A DNA stretch of 64,000 nt from NCBI RefSeq assembly GCF_051594765.1, contig NZ_JBPPGJ010000004.1, positions 124,001 through 188,000 of the forward strand, read 5' to 3'. Position numbers and translations under genes: made by a program. Under the pieces are notes generated by a model. It had not been told where the DNA came from, did no database searches, and saw only the letters and a program-made list of their open reading frames with translations. Position 1 is the stretch's first letter; every line of letters begins with the position of its first letter. This DNA comes from Paenibacillus_AR sp051594765 (GTDB taxonomy: Bacteria; Bacillota; Bacilli; Paenibacillales; NBRC-103111). Shown here one piece after another: positions 47,831-57,258 of the stretch.

Positions 47831-50328
47831 ACAACCTGACCCAACTGGCCCTCCGCTATCTGAAGCAGCAGAAGAGGCGCTCCCTTTTGACCATCGTCGG
47901 GATCATGCTGTCCATGGCCTTGGTCTTCTCCTCCACCGCGATGGGTGAAGCGCTGAAGGATTACCTGCTCGAGAGCATCAAGCTCCAACACGGCAACTAT
48001 CATGCCGCTTACCTGAACCTGACGCAGGAGCAGGTGGATCGGCTGAAGAACAATGCGAAGATCCGGTCCGTCGCCGTGAAGCGCGATGCCGGGTACATGC
48101 CGGTCCGGACCGGTCTTACCATTCAAGTAACGGGCGGCGGACCGGAATTCCTGGATGTCATGTCGCTGGAGCTGGAGGAAGGCACTCTGCCTGCGAAGGA
48201 TGGGGAGATCGCGCTGGAGCGATGGATGCTGGAGAATCTGCCGGGATCCCTCCACATCGGCGACAAGCTGAAGCTTCCGCTGACAGATACGAAGCCCGGT
48301 GCCCCGGCCCCGGCGGACGGCAGCTCATCTGCGGTGCGGAAGCAGGATAAGGAAGTGGTCCTGACCGGTATATTCAAGAATAAGATGGAGACGCAGCAAT
48401 ACGGCACCGGCATGGGCATCGTGACGCTGGAGTATGCGGATGCGCTTCGGCAGGGCTTCCAGGCTCCCGTGAACGAGTGGGATGCCGCCGTCCTGTTCAA
48501 GGACGGGATCAAGCTCCAAGCCGCTATCCGGGATACGGCGGAGGCCATCGGTGCGGGCGCCGGACAGACCGCTCCGAACACGGCTCTGCTGACCGCATTA
48601 GGAGAAGGCGCTCATTCCGGGCAGAACCGGAACGTGCTGTTCGCCCAAGCCATCGTTATCGCGATCATCATGACCGCGACGGTGGCCGTCATTTATAACG
48701 CCTTTCACATCACGGTGCTGGAGCGGATCAAACAGTTCGGCTTGCTGAGGTCCATCGGCATGACCCCGCGCCAGATCCGGGGCCTGGTCCTACGGGAAGC
48801 CTCCATCCTGGCAGCGGCCGGCATTCCGGCCGGCATCCTGCTGGGCTGGGGCGGCATCGAAGCCCTTATGGCCCTCTTCGCATGGATGGATCAAGGTGCA
48901 TTCCTCGGGATGCTGAAGGTTCAGATCCACTGGTATATCCCGGTTGCTACAGTGCTGATCGGACTGGCCACCGTCCTGATCTCCGCCTTCGGTCCCGCCT
49001 ACGCGGCCGGCCGGGTATCGCCCTTGGAGGCACTTCTCCACCACAATCGCTTTAATAAGGAAAAGGCCTTCCGCAGCCGGAAGTTCCGCGGGTTCTTCCC
49101 CCGGGGCATCGTCCTTAGGATGTCGCAGGACAATCTGAAGCGGAACCGGAAACGGTATCGGGTCACGTTGTTATCCATGTCCATCGGGATCGTGCTCTAT
49201 GTGTTCTTCACCTCCTTCCTTCAGTTCATCCATGATGCCGAATCCAGCGGGTTCTCTAAGGACTATCAGCTTACGACCTTCGATCGGCAGGCTCAAGGCT
49301 ACAGCGTGGAGGATTACGAAGCCGTTGCCGCCGTTCCAGGCGTGGAGCGGGTCTACCGGACGATGGAACAGGTGAACCGGTATGCGGAGGTCGCGGCGGA
49401 GCAGCTGACGCCCGTATACCGGAAGGACCGGATGGAATTCAAGACCGTTCCGTTCGCGACCACGATTCAAGCCTATTCTCCCCGCGACCTGGCCCTGCTG
49501 GAGCCTTATCTGGTGAAGGGAAGCTTGGATTCGGACCGGATGGATGCAGACAACGGCGTTCTGGTGCTCCAGAAGCTGGAGACGTCCAAGGGAATAGTCG
49601 TGCCCACCGATCTGAAGATCGGCGACACGATCCGGCTTGGCGAGCTGGATGCCTCCGGTACCGGTCTGGCGCAAGCCCGGGAAGTCAAGGTGTTGGGCAT
49701 CCTGGACGGCTCCCCGTATATCGGCTCCCTCCAATATCAGATCATCACCTCGGAAAAGATGTTCACCCGCATCACCGGCCGGAGCGACTATGCCCGGTTT
49801 GACGTTGAGCTTCAGCATGGAGCCGATCCGGAGGCCGTAAAGCCACAGCTAAGAGCCATATCCGACCGGAACCCCGAAGGCCGCCTACAGGATTACATCG
49901 GCAATGACACGAAGGTCATCGAACTTCAGATTTCCATCCTGCTGTACGGCCTGGTGGCGGCCATCTCCGTCATAAGCGCCATCAACATCATCAACACCAT
50001 CAGCACGAACCTGATCCTCCGAACCCGGGAGTTCGGAACCCTCCGGGCTGTAGGCATGACGATGAAGCAGATGCGGCGCATGATCGTCTTCGAGAGCATC
50101 TGGTATGGCATCATGGCCACGCTTGCGGGAGGCACGGTGGGGTCGATGCTGGCATATTGGTTCTATTCCAATGTGAATGCGGTCCAGGACATCCCGTACC
50201 GGTTCCCTCTGGGAGCCCTCCTCACCGCTGGCATCGCCTCAGGGCTGATCTGCCTCATGGCCTCCCGGGTGCCGATGAAGCGCATCGAACGTATGGACAT
50301 CGTCATGGCCATCCGCGCGGAAGAATAA
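47827..50328 (+). CDS. ABC transporter permease, FtsX/MacB type
   Basis: 833 residues built as two FtsX-like halves. The N-terminal helix RSLLTIVGIMLSMALVFSST is followed by an extracellular region of about 210 residues and a three-helix cluster (IVIAIIMTATVAVIYNAFHI). A second anchor helix (VTLLSMSIGIVLYVFFTSFL) comes next, then another extracellular region and a terminal three-helix cluster (ILLYGLVAAISVISAINIIN). Transport by such proteins is usually mechanotransmission rather than translocation. It forms an operon of four genes with the regulator, kinase and ATPase, and ends at a hairpin. Confidence 0.9.
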   Translation: MNNLTQLALRYLKQQKRRSLLTIVGIMLSMALVFSSTAMGEALKDYLLESIKLQHGNYHAAYLNLTQEQVDRLKNNAKIRSVAVKRDAGYMPVRTGLTIQVTGGGPEFLDVMSLELEEGTLPAKDGEIALERWMLENLPGSLHIGDKLKLPLTDTKPGAPAPADGSSSAVRKQDKEVVLTGIFKNKMETQQYGTGMGIVTLEYADALRQGFQAPVNEWDAAVLFKDGIKLQAAIRDTAEAIGAGAGQTAPNTALLTALGEGAHSGQNRNVLFAQAIVIAIIMTATVAVIYNAFHITVLERIKQFGLLRSIGMTPRQIRGLVLREASILAAAGIPAGILLGWGGIEALMALFAWMDQGAFLGMLKVQIHWYIPVATVLIGLATVLISAFGPAYAAGRVSPLEALLHHNRFNKEKAFRSRKFRGFFPRGIVLRMSQDNLKRNRKRYRVTLLSMSIGIVLYVFFTSFLQFIHDAESSGFSKDYQLTTFDRQAQGYSVEDYEAVAAVPGVERVYRTMEQVNRYAEVAAEQLTPVYRKDRMEFKTVPFATTIQAYSPRDLALLEPYLVKGSLDSDRMDADNGVLVLQKLETSKGIVVPTDLKIGDTIRLGELDASGTGLAQAREVKVLGILDGSPYIGSLQYQIITSEKMFTRITGRSDYARFDVELQHGADPEAVKPQLRAISDRNPEGRLQDYIGNDTKVIELQISILLYGLVAAISVISAINIINTISTNLILRTREFGTLRAVGMTMKQMRRMIVFESIWYGIMATLAGGTVGSMLAYWFYSNVNAVQDIPYRFPLGALLTAGIASGLICLMASRVPMKRIERMDIVMAIRAEE

Positions 50329-50347
50329 CCCGCCAAGAAAGACCCAT

Positions 50348-50384
50348 AGCCTCACTTGCCACTTGTTTCGTGGCCGGTGAGGCT
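50348..50384. terminator. Terminator between ABC permease and small membrane-protein genes
   Basis: AGCCTCAC (50348-50355) pairs with GTGAGGCT (50377-50384), with inner GCCAC/GTGGC. Confidence 0.6.
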
Positions 50385-50414
50385 TCATGGTTCATGCAAT
50401 CTGACTTCCCTTAC

Positions 50415-50813
50415 CTAATCGTTTCCCTTCTTCGTTCCGTCCGCTTGATCGTGTTCTGCCCTTCCGGCCGGCGCGTCATCCACTCCTTCGCCAGCCCGCC
50501 TCTGTGCATCCAAGTCCACTTCGAGCTCCCTCTCGATTTCTTCATTCATGGCGAGGAGCTTGCGTTTGTCTTCCTCGTTCCCTTCAGCCAGCGTCTCCTC
50601 CGGATCAGGATAGACCTCCAGCTCCTCCGGGTCTTGGATCCCCAGCTTCTCCTTAATCAGCAGCAGATCCTTCTGCATCTCCCTGGTGCGTAGATGGGTG
50701 CTGAAGACCATTCCGAACAGCACGGCCAGAATCAGCATTCCCCCATAAGGCCCCATCATCATCGTCAACCCGATGGTCACGATGATGGCCAATATGATTC
50801 CGAAGATGGTCAT
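50415..50813 (-). CDS. Small membrane protein with acidic cytoplasmic tail
   Basis: 132 residues. Two membrane helices (IFGIILAIIVTIGLTMMMGP and GMLILAVLFGMVFST) are followed by an amphipathic helix (MQKDLLLIKEKLG) and a very acidic, probably disordered tail. I recognise no family. AGGAGG lies 9 nt before ATG 50813, immediately after the stop of the P-loop gene, so the two are cotranscribed. Confidence 0.8.
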   Translation of the reverse strand: MTIFGIILAIIVTIGLTMMMGPYGGMLILAVLFGMVFSTHLRTREMQKDLLLIKEKLGIQDPEELEVYPDPEETLAEGNEEDKRKLLAMNEEIERELEVDLDAQRRAGEGVDDAPAGRAEHDQADGTKKGND

Positions 50814-50828
50814 CCCGCCAATCCTCCT

Positions 50829-51374
50829 CTAGTCCCTTTCCTGAACGGCTGCATACGCCAACACCCGGCTTACCCTCTCGGCTACGGACAGATCTCCCTC
50901 CAACCGCAGCACCGGACAAGGCAGCTCCGACAACCAGCTTTCGTGCAGCCGAAGGCTCCTCACGTCCATCCCGGCTTCATCGTACAAGGAAGCCCACTTC
51001 AGGAATGCTCTCGATTGCTCGTACAGAACGCCGCCGGGCAGTACCGCATCCCCATAGCGCTGCCGCTCCCGCTCCTGCAGTCTATGAAGCCGGACCTCCT
51101 TCGGAATGTGCAGGAAGATCACCAAATCCAACTCGTTCTGGAGCTCATCTCCCCACCCGCAGACCGCTCCAGACAAGATCCACCGGTCATGCATAGCCAA
51201 ATCCTGCTTCAACAGACGAATCCGCTCGGCCGGCGCCCGCGGTACCGTAAACTTCTCTGCCCAGAAGTAGTCATCTCCATCGAAATGAGCATGAGGAAGC
51301 CTGCGGGCCAGCGACTTCCCCAAGGTTGAAGCCCCCGAGCCGGAGGCGCCCAGAATATGAATCCGGTTGATCAT
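50829..51374 (-). CDS. P-loop NTPase, adenylate-kinase-like, without Walker A lysine
   Basis: 181 residues. The N-terminus IHILGASGSGASTLGKSL is a P-loop in which the usual GK[ST] is GAS, so the nucleotide-phosphate lysine is missing at its standard place. DGDDYFW and LVIFLHIPKEVRLHRLQERE resemble the substrate and LID parts of small kinases. Related AAA/adenylate-kinase-like proteins with a GSGTST loop are known, so this may be an intrinsic family variant. Its activity is uncertain. It is cotranscribed with the small membrane protein. Confidence 0.8.
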   Translation of the reverse strand: MINRIHILGASGSGASTLGKSLARRLPHAHFDGDDYFWAEKFTVPRAPAERIRLLKQDLAMHDRWILSGAVCGWGDELQNELDLVIFLHIPKEVRLHRLQERERQRYGDAVLPGGVLYEQSRAFLKWASLYDEAGMDVRSLRLHESWLSELPCPVLRLEGDLSVAERVSRVLAYAAVQERD

Positions 51375-51406
51375 AATAGGCCTCCCTCTGTATCCCCGCT
51401 CCGCAA

Positions 51407-51988
51407 TCAGCTGTCACTTCTCCAATATTCATAAAGCTTCATTCCCGTATACGACACGTCGATACCGTCCCGCAGACGGTTGATCTGCTCCGTACTCACC
51501 TTGAAGGAGAAATCCGCCATAGGGCCGCTTCCCCCCTGGCTGGGATCGATCGGCTTGCCGCTTGCATCGAACGGCAAGAGCTCCCGGAAGCCGCCGCTGG
51601 TGGAGACCGTCCCGTTACCTAGGAACCTCTGATTATGCAGGAACTCCCCTCTGTCATCATCCGGCCGGAAGACCGTGTGGAAGCCGAAGTAAAGATCGTC
51701 CCCCCGGTTCCAGATTTGCTCCAGATAGATCTCGGTTCCGTAAGCCTCGTACAGCTTCTCGTGCAGGAATCTCTGCTCCTTGCCGGCAATGGGGATCCAC
51801 TCCGGCTTCACATGCAGGGTCATGGGAACCGACTCCTCCATGATACGAAACGAATAACCGTTACCGCTTAGAATTCGCTCCATAATGATATCCGGGTCAT
51901 GATGATTCCGGTACGCCCGGAGTCCGAACCATGCCGGAAGCAAAAGGACGGCTGCCAAGATCAGGCACGGTATGGTTAATCTTCTCAT
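51407..51988 (-). CDS. Secreted or membrane-anchored protein of unknown function
   Basis: 193 residues. The N-terminal hydrophobic helix (LTIPCLILAAVLLLPAWFGL) serves as a signal anchor; its cysteine is not in a convincing lipobox. The rest is soluble, with EWIPIAGKEQRFLHEKLYEA and RFLGNGTVSTSGGF. I recognise no domain. The SD (GGAGAGG, about 13 nt) is poorly spaced, but a good promoter lies upstream. Downstream genes may be cotranscribed (32-nt gap to the P-loop gene). Confidence 0.7.
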   Translation of the reverse strand: MRRLTIPCLILAAVLLLPAWFGLRAYRNHHDPDIIMERILSGNGYSFRIMEESVPMTLHVKPEWIPIAGKEQRFLHEKLYEAYGTEIYLEQIWNRGDDLYFGFHTVFRPDDDRGEFLHNQRFLGNGTVSTSGGFRELLPFDASGKPIDPSQGGSGPMADFSFKVSTEQINRLRDGIDVSYTGMKLYEYWRSDS

Positions 51989-52042
51989 CGGATCACAGCA
52001 GCCTCTCCATATGCCGAAGATACGGACTAAATATTAGCTTCC

Positions 52043-52071
52043 ATTATACCATCGGTTCAAAAATCTGGTAA
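52043..52071 (-). promoter_or_regulatory. Sigma-A promoter upstream of the secreted-protein gene
   Basis: On the minus strand TTACCA, 17 nt, TATAAT. The plus-strand side of this intergenic region has TACAAT at 52142-52147 as a likely -10 for the short-chain dehydrogenase gene. Confidence 0.6.
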
Positions 52072-52181
52072 AAAATAAATTTTATCTCCCTTCGCCCCTC
52101 ACCTTGCCCATCACCGCCTGTTCAAAGAGGCAGGATTGGTTTACAATGGGTTGATAGCGATTTCATGGAAGGAGATCTCGG

Positions 52182-52901
52182 ATGACTTCCTATGCCTGTG
52201 TAACCGGTGCGGATCGGGGAGTTGGTCTGGCCTTGGTTCAGGAGCTCTTGAACCGGGACTGGACGGTGATTGCCGGACAATATGCAGATGAATGCGGCGC
52301 ATTGGAGCGGCTGGAAGCCTCTTCGGAAGGCAGACTCCACCGAATACGGCTGGATATTTCGGATCCCGCCAGTGTCGAGCGGGCTGCGGATCGGATACGC
52401 TCCCTGACCGGAGCGCTGGACCTTCTGATCAATAACGCCGCCGTCCTCGGCGACATCCGGTCGAAGGTGACGGAACAGCTGGATTTTGAGGAGATGGAGC
52501 AGGTTTTCAGGGTGAATGCCCTCGGCCCTCTCCGGATGGTGCAGGCATTGGTCCCCTTGGTAATGAACAGCGGGATGAAGCTGATCGTGAACATATCCTC
52601 CGAAGCCGGGAGTATTGGGAGCTGCTGGAGGGACAGCTGGTATGCGTACTGCATGTCCAAGGCGGCGCTCAACATGCAATCCGCGCTGATCCACAATGAG
52701 CTTAAGCACGCTGGAGGACAGGTGATGGCGCTTCACCCCGGGCACGTCAGAACCTATATGCAAGGCCGGTTGGATACGGAGGGCAGGCTGGAGCCGGCAG
52801 AATCGGCCCATAAGCTGCTGAAGCTGATTCAAGACCACAAGAACTACATGGGAGAGACCCCCGTCTATTTGGATGAGGAAGGGCGTTCCCTTCCCTGGTA
52901 A
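52182..52901 (+). CDS. Short-chain dehydrogenase/reductase
   Basis: 239 residues, a classical SDR. The cofactor motif is ACVTGADRGVGLALVQEL (TGxxxGxG), followed by LLINNAAVLG (NNAG-like), catalytic Ser in IVNISSEAGS and YAYCMSKAALN with the catalytic Tyr-x3-Lys. The substrate is unknown. AAGGAG lies about 8 nt before ATG 52182. A ThuA-domain gene follows after 26 nt in the same operon. Confidence 0.9.
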   Translation: MTSYACVTGADRGVGLALVQELLNRDWTVIAGQYADECGALERLEASSEGRLHRIRLDISDPASVERAADRIRSLTGALDLLINNAAVLGDIRSKVTEQLDFEEMEQVFRVNALGPLRMVQALVPLVMNSGMKLIVNISSEAGSIGSCWRDSWYAYCMSKAALNMQSALIHNELKHAGGQVMALHPGHVRTYMQGRLDTEGRLEPAESAHKLLKLIQDHKNYMGETPVYLDEEGRSLPW

Positions 52902-52927
52902 GACGCAAACCGAAGGAGAAGAATATC

Positions 52928-53584
52928 ATGAACGACCATACGTACCGCGTCTTGATCGTCGGAGATACCGGCGATCGCGCCCCCTACCATCCCGTGACAC
53001 CCCTGCTGGAGGAGCTGTCCGGCTTTCTGCCGGACTTCATCAACCTGAATGGAACGGAGGAATATGACCGTCTGAAGGATCTATCCTCCTATGATCTGTG
53101 CATCTCTTACACCGACTGCTGGAACGGCACGGTCAGCGACGACCAGGCAGCCGGACTGATCCGGTTCGTGGAGGAAGGAGGCCCCCTCATGGTTCTCCAT
53201 AACGGCATCTCCCTACAGGCTCATGACAGCCTGTTCCGGCTCATCGGCGCACGGTTCACAGGGCATCCGCCTTACCAGACCTTGAACTTCCATCCGGCGG
53301 CTAACGGCTCTCATCCCATTACGGAAGCCGGCCTTCCCTCCTTCGCCATGGAGGAGGAGCCTTACCAGTTCGCATTCGCCCCGGATTCGCAGATCCAGCT
53401 GCTGATGGAGTACGAGTGGGAAGGGCAGCGCGTCCCTGCCGCTTGGTACCGCCGCCAAGGCGAAGGTCATGTCGTATATTTGATGCCCGGCCACCACCGT
53501 CCCTCCTTCACCCAGCCCGAATACGTTCAATGGATCATGACCAGCATGGATTGGCTCCTGCAGCAGGCCCCCGGAAGAATCTGA
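52928..53584 (+). CDS. ThuA-domain protein
   Basis: 218 residues with a class-I-glutamine-amidotransferase-like fold as in trehalose-utilisation protein ThuA: RVLIVGDTGDRAPYHPVTPL, YDLCISYTDCWNG, GGPLMVLHNGISLQAHD, and VVYLMPGHHRPSF near the C-terminus. The family is associated with carbohydrate metabolism, but its activity is not established. AAGGAG lies 9 nt before ATG 52928. It forms an operon with the SDR. Confidence 0.85.
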   Translation: MNDHTYRVLIVGDTGDRAPYHPVTPLLEELSGFLPDFINLNGTEEYDRLKDLSSYDLCISYTDCWNGTVSDDQAAGLIRFVEEGGPLMVLHNGISLQAHDSLFRLIGARFTGHPPYQTLNFHPAANGSHPITEAGLPSFAMEEEPYQFAFAPDSQIQLLMEYEWEGQRVPAAWYRRQGEGHVVYLMPGHHRPSFTQPEYVQWIMTSMDWLLQQAPGRI

Positions 53585-53620
53585 CCGGACGGCGGCTTGA
53601 CAGGTCTTCCTGCAATTCAA

Positions 53621-53655
53621 ACAAGCTGCCTCCGGGATTCCCGAAGGCAGCTTGT
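53621..53655. terminator. Bidirectional terminator
   Basis: ACAAGCTGCC-T-CGGG (53621-53636) pairs with the complementary arm at 53640-53655, with one mismatch and a 3-nt loop, followed by TGTCG. It separates the SDR/ThuA operon from the convergent Opp operon. Confidence 0.75.
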
Positions 53656-53665
53656 TGTCGTTCTA

Positions 53666-54544
53666 TCACTTGGAGTCAAAGGCATTGCGCAGCCCGTCAC
53701 CCACAAAGTTGAAGCACATGATCGTAATGAAGATCATCATGCCCGGGAAGATGGGGTACCAAGGCGCCTCGATCATAATCTTCAGGCTCTGGGCGGACTG
53801 GAGCAGATTGCCCCAGCTTGCGGTGGGGGGCTGAATGCCCAAGCCCAGGAAGCTGAGCCCCGACTCCGTCAGGATCATGCTGCCCATATTCATGGCGGCC
53901 GCGACGATGACAGGGGCGATGGCGTTGGGCAGCACATGGAAGAAGATGATGCGCCTGTCCGGAAGACCCATGGATCGGGCCGCATCTATATACTCCCGGT
54001 TCTTGACGGAGAGGATCTGTCCCCGCAGGAGCCGGGCCTTGCCCATCCATCCGAAGGCCGTCAGCACCACGATGATGTTGAACAGGCTGGGCTTCAAGAG
54101 CGTCACGACGGTGATCAGCAGGAAAAATTGGGGGAAAGCCAGCATCACATCCACGAATCTCATGAGGATGCTGTCCACCTTTCCACCGTAATATCCGGCG
54201 ATGGCCCCCACTGTCACACCGATAATGACGTTGAACAGAACGGAGAAGATCCCGACCGAGAGGGATACTCGGGCGCCGTACAGCACCCGAGTAAACAGGT
54301 CCCGGCCCAAGTCATCGGTGCCGAACCAGTGGTCGGCGCTCGGAGGCTTCAGCCGGTTCAACAGATCCTGCTCCGCGGGGTCGAACGGGGCGATCACAGG
54401 AGCCAAGAGCGCCAGAAGGATCAGGATCAGGAGAATAGCCAGGCTGATGACAGCCATACGGTTCTTCCTGAAACGCTCCCAAGCCCGGTTCTTGGGGGCC
54501 GTAACGGCAAGCTTCGGCAACGGTTCGGTTACAGCAGCATTCAT
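53666..54544 (-). CDS. Peptide ABC transporter permease (OppC/DppC)
   Basis: 292 residues. The cytoplasmic N-terminus and first helix (MAVISLAILLILILLALLAP) are followed by the OppC-specific N-terminal domain and five more helices. The EAA loop, which contacts the ATPases, is around AARSMGLPDRRIIFFHVLPN. It is the last gene of the five-gene operon and lies only 4 nt after oppB. Confidence 0.92.
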   Translation of the reverse strand: MNAAVTEPLPKLAVTAPKNRAWERFRKNRMAVISLAILLILILLALLAPVIAPFDPAEQDLLNRLKPPSADHWFGTDDLGRDLFTRVLYGARVSLSVGIFSVLFNVIIGVTVGAIAGYYGGKVDSILMRFVDVMLAFPQFFLLITVVTLLKPSLFNIIVVLTAFGWMGKARLLRGQILSVKNREYIDAARSMGLPDRRIIFFHVLPNAIAPVIVAAAMNMGSMILTESGLSFLGLGIQPPTASWGNLLQSAQSLKIMIEAPWYPIFPGMMIFITIMCFNFVGDGLRNAFDSK

Positions 54545-54548
54545 CGCA

Positions 54549-55523
54549 TCAAGCCCTCGCTTCCTGTGAACGGTTCAGGTTGATTCTCGGGTCGAGAAGG
54601 GCAATCAGCACATCCGCCACAATGCTTCCCACCACCGTCAGAATGGACGCCATCGTCGTGACAGCGAACAGGACGGGGTAATCCCGCTGGAAGGCGGATT
54701 CGATGAACAGCCGTCCCATACCCGGAATGCTGAAGATGTTCTCCAGAATGAGCGAGCCGGTGAAGAAGCCGGCCAGGGTCAGGCCGAACAGCGTCGCCAC
54801 CGGAATCAGCGCGTTGCGGAGTCCATGCCGGAAGAGCACCAGGAAGCTGGGGAGGCCCTTGGCGTGGGCGGTTCTCATGTAGTCCTGGTGGATGACCTCC
54901 AGCATGCTGGAGCGGATATGACGAATCCACAGGGCCACCTCGCCCAGCGTCATCGTAGCGACCGGCAGGATCATATGCTTGATCCGGTCCATCAGGCTGA
55001 ATTCCGCATTGATGGTCTTAAGCCCTCCCGATGGGAGCCATCCCAGCTTGACAGCGAAGAACATCATGAGGAGGAGCGCCAGCCAGAAGCCGGGAACCGC
55101 AATGCCTGCGAAGGTGAAGCCGGAGATCAGCTGGTCCAGCTTGGAATTGGCCTTGATGGCACATAGGATTCCTAAGGGCACCGCGATCAGGATGGACAAC
55201 AGGAAGCTCGAGACCGTGAAGAGCAGGGTGGTTGGAATCCGGTCCAACACCAGCTTGGATACCGGCTCGGACTTCTGGAAGGAGGTGCCGAAGTCACCCT
55301 TCAGCATGCCTCCCACCCAGTCCAGGTACTGCCGGTAGAGCGGTTTATCCAAGCCGTACGCCTTGGTCATATTCTCGATGTCGACCGCCTTGATCGTGGG
55401 ATCCTCCGTAAATTGGGACAGCGGGCCTCCCGGTGCCAGATGAATGATCGCAAAGGAGATAATCGTAATTCCGATCAGGATCGGAATGGCGTTCAGCACA
55501 CGCTTAATCAGATAGAGGGCCAA
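54549..55523 (-). CDS. Peptide ABC transporter permease (OppB/DppB)
   Basis: 324 residues with six membrane helices and the OppB-type opening YLIKRVLNAIPILIGITIIS plus AIIHLAPGGPLSQF. The EAA loop is TAHAKGLPSFLVLFRHGLRN. The frame begins with TTG 55523 and no strong SD (GAAAGAAG only); a downstream start is unlikely because the first helix would be lost. It forms the membrane pore with OppC. Confidence 0.92.
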   Translation of the reverse strand: MALYLIKRVLNAIPILIGITIISFAIIHLAPGGPLSQFTEDPTIKAVDIENMTKAYGLDKPLYRQYLDWVGGMLKGDFGTSFQKSEPVSKLVLDRIPTTLLFTVSSFLLSILIAVPLGILCAIKANSKLDQLISGFTFAGIAVPGFWLALLLMMFFAVKLGWLPSGGLKTINAEFSLMDRIKHMILPVATMTLGEVALWIRHIRSSMLEVIHQDYMRTAHAKGLPSFLVLFRHGLRNALIPVATLFGLTLAGFFTGSLILENIFSIPGMGRLFIESAFQRDYPVLFAVTTMASILTVVGSIVADVLIALLDPRINLNRSQEARA

Positions 55524-55548
55524 GGAGGGTCACTTCTTTCCCGGTTTC

Positions 55549-57228
55549 TTATTTGGTAAAGTACCACTTGTCGATTTCCTTCAGGCTGTCGCGCAGCGGA
55601 TTGAAGCCTTCCAGATTGCTCGGGTATGCCATGACGGTAGTAGGCGTGTACAAGAAGGTATACGGCTGGTCTTCGGAGATCAGGGCGTCCACCTTGCCGA
55701 GCAGCTCCTTGCGCTTGTTCTTGTCGAAGGTCTTCAGGTCTTCCTCGATGAGCTTGTCGACCTCCGGATTTTTGTAGGAAACGGTGTTCAGGCCGTGCTC
55801 AATTTCACTGGAATGCCAGATGCCCTTCGGATTCGGGTCCCCGGTAATGTTCCAAGCGTAGTAAATAGATTCGAACTTCTTCTCCTGGAAGTTCTTTGTG
55901 AAGGCGGAGCCTTCAACCACGCGGATGTTCACGTTGATGCCGACCTTCTTCAGCTGCTGCTGGATGACGGTGACGGCCTTCTCACGGATCTTGTTGCCTT
56001 GGTTGACCTGCATCTCGAACTCAAATTTCTTGCCGTCCTTATCCAGCACGCCGTCGCCGTTCGTGTCCTTCCAGCCGGCTTCCTCGAAGGTCTTCTTCGC
56101 TTTATTCACATCGTACGGGAACTTCGGCACATTGTCGCTGTAGGTCCAATACGAAGGTACCGTCTGGCCGTGAACGATCTTGCCTTGCCCCTCGGCCACG
56201 CCGTCGATGATGCCCTGTCTGTCGATGGACATGGTCAACGCCTGGCGGACCTTCTTATCCGCGAACAGCGGGTTGGTCAGATTCCAGCCGACGAAGGAAT
56301 AGGAGGTAGTCACGATTCCCTTCTGCAGCTTGATCTTGCCGGAGGTCTTGGCATACTGCTCGATGACCGACAGCTGGTCGGCCGGTACGCCGATGACGTT
56401 GATTTCGCCGGTCTGCAGCTGCGCCATCATGGAGTTCGCATCCGGTATGATCTTCGCCGTGATCTTCTCAATGGCCGGCTTGCCTTTGTAGTACGCGTCG
56501 TTACGGATGAAGGTCAGGTACTGTCCGGTCTTCCACTCTACGAGCTTATAAGGACCGGAGCCGATCGGTTTCTTATAGAATTCGGATTTGTCCAATTCCT
56601 TGACCGGAACGTCCTTCAGCAGGTGCTTCGGCAGGATGTTGTACGGGAAGATATCGATGTAGCCGGCAAACGGCGACTTGAAGGTGAATTTGACGGTTTC
56701 GTCGTCCACCTTCTCCACCTTGCTGAGCTCCGAGAAGGTGCCTTTGCGGGGTCCGGTGTAGTCGGGGCTTAATGCCACATTATAGGTAAAGACCACATCC
56801 TCCGCCGTCAGCGGCTGCCCGTCGGTAAACTTGGCGTCCTTGCGGATCTTGATGGTCATGGTCAGCTTGTCATCCGAAAATACAGGCAGGCCTGTGGCCA
56901 GATCCGGCACGATGTCCTGGTTCTCATTCACCTTGTACAGATAGCTGAACACCAGCTCAGCCACCTCGCTGGAGGTGGTTGTGGTCGCCCACAGGCGGAT
57001 GAAGCCCTGGGGATCCGACAGGTAGGCGGTGGTCACTTCTCCTCCGTCCACCTTCGCCTTGGCAGGGGCGGCGGATGCGGCGGCCGATGCGGCGGGACTG
57101 GCTGCCGGAGAGGCGCTGGATTTGGCTTGATCGCTGCTGTTGGACGAGCAGGCGGATAACACCACCGATCCGGTCAGCAGAACGGATAATAGAGCCTTGG
57201 TCTTGGTACTCGAAGCAATTGGCAACAT
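55549..57228 (-). CDS. Peptide-binding lipoprotein (OppA/DppE type)
   Basis: 559 residues. The signal peptide and lipobox LLTGSVVLSACSSNSS give Cys27 as the lipid-modified residue. A Ser/Ala-rich linker and an SBP_bac_5 domain follow. Typical blocks are PDLATGLPVFSDDKLTMTIK, FTDGQPLTAEDVVFTYNVAL, IGSGPYKLVEWKTGQYLTFI and FADKKVRQALTMSIDRQGII. It binds oligopeptides or similar solutes at the outer face of the membrane; specificity is unknown. It sits between the ATPase and permease genes. AGAGGGG precedes ATG 57228. Confidence 0.93.
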   Translation of the reverse strand: MLPIASSTKTKALLSVLLTGSVVLSACSSNSSDQAKSSASPAASPAASAAASAAPAKAKVDGGEVTTAYLSDPQGFIRLWATTTTSSEVAELVFSYLYKVNENQDIVPDLATGLPVFSDDKLTMTIKIRKDAKFTDGQPLTAEDVVFTYNVALSPDYTGPRKGTFSELSKVEKVDDETVKFTFKSPFAGYIDIFPYNILPKHLLKDVPVKELDKSEFYKKPIGSGPYKLVEWKTGQYLTFIRNDAYYKGKPAIEKITAKIIPDANSMMAQLQTGEINVIGVPADQLSVIEQYAKTSGKIKLQKGIVTTSYSFVGWNLTNPLFADKKVRQALTMSIDRQGIIDGVAEGQGKIVHGQTVPSYWTYSDNVPKFPYDVNKAKKTFEEAGWKDTNGDGVLDKDGKKFEFEMQVNQGNKIREKAVTVIQQQLKKVGINVNIRVVEGSAFTKNFQEKKFESIYYAWNITGDPNPKGIWHSSEIEHGLNTVSYKNPEVDKLIEEDLKTFDKNKRKELLGKVDALISEDQPYTFLYTPTTVMAYPSNLEGFNPLRDSLKEIDKWYFTK

Positions 57229-57258
57229 GGTATTACCCCTCTCAATGAATAAATGGAC

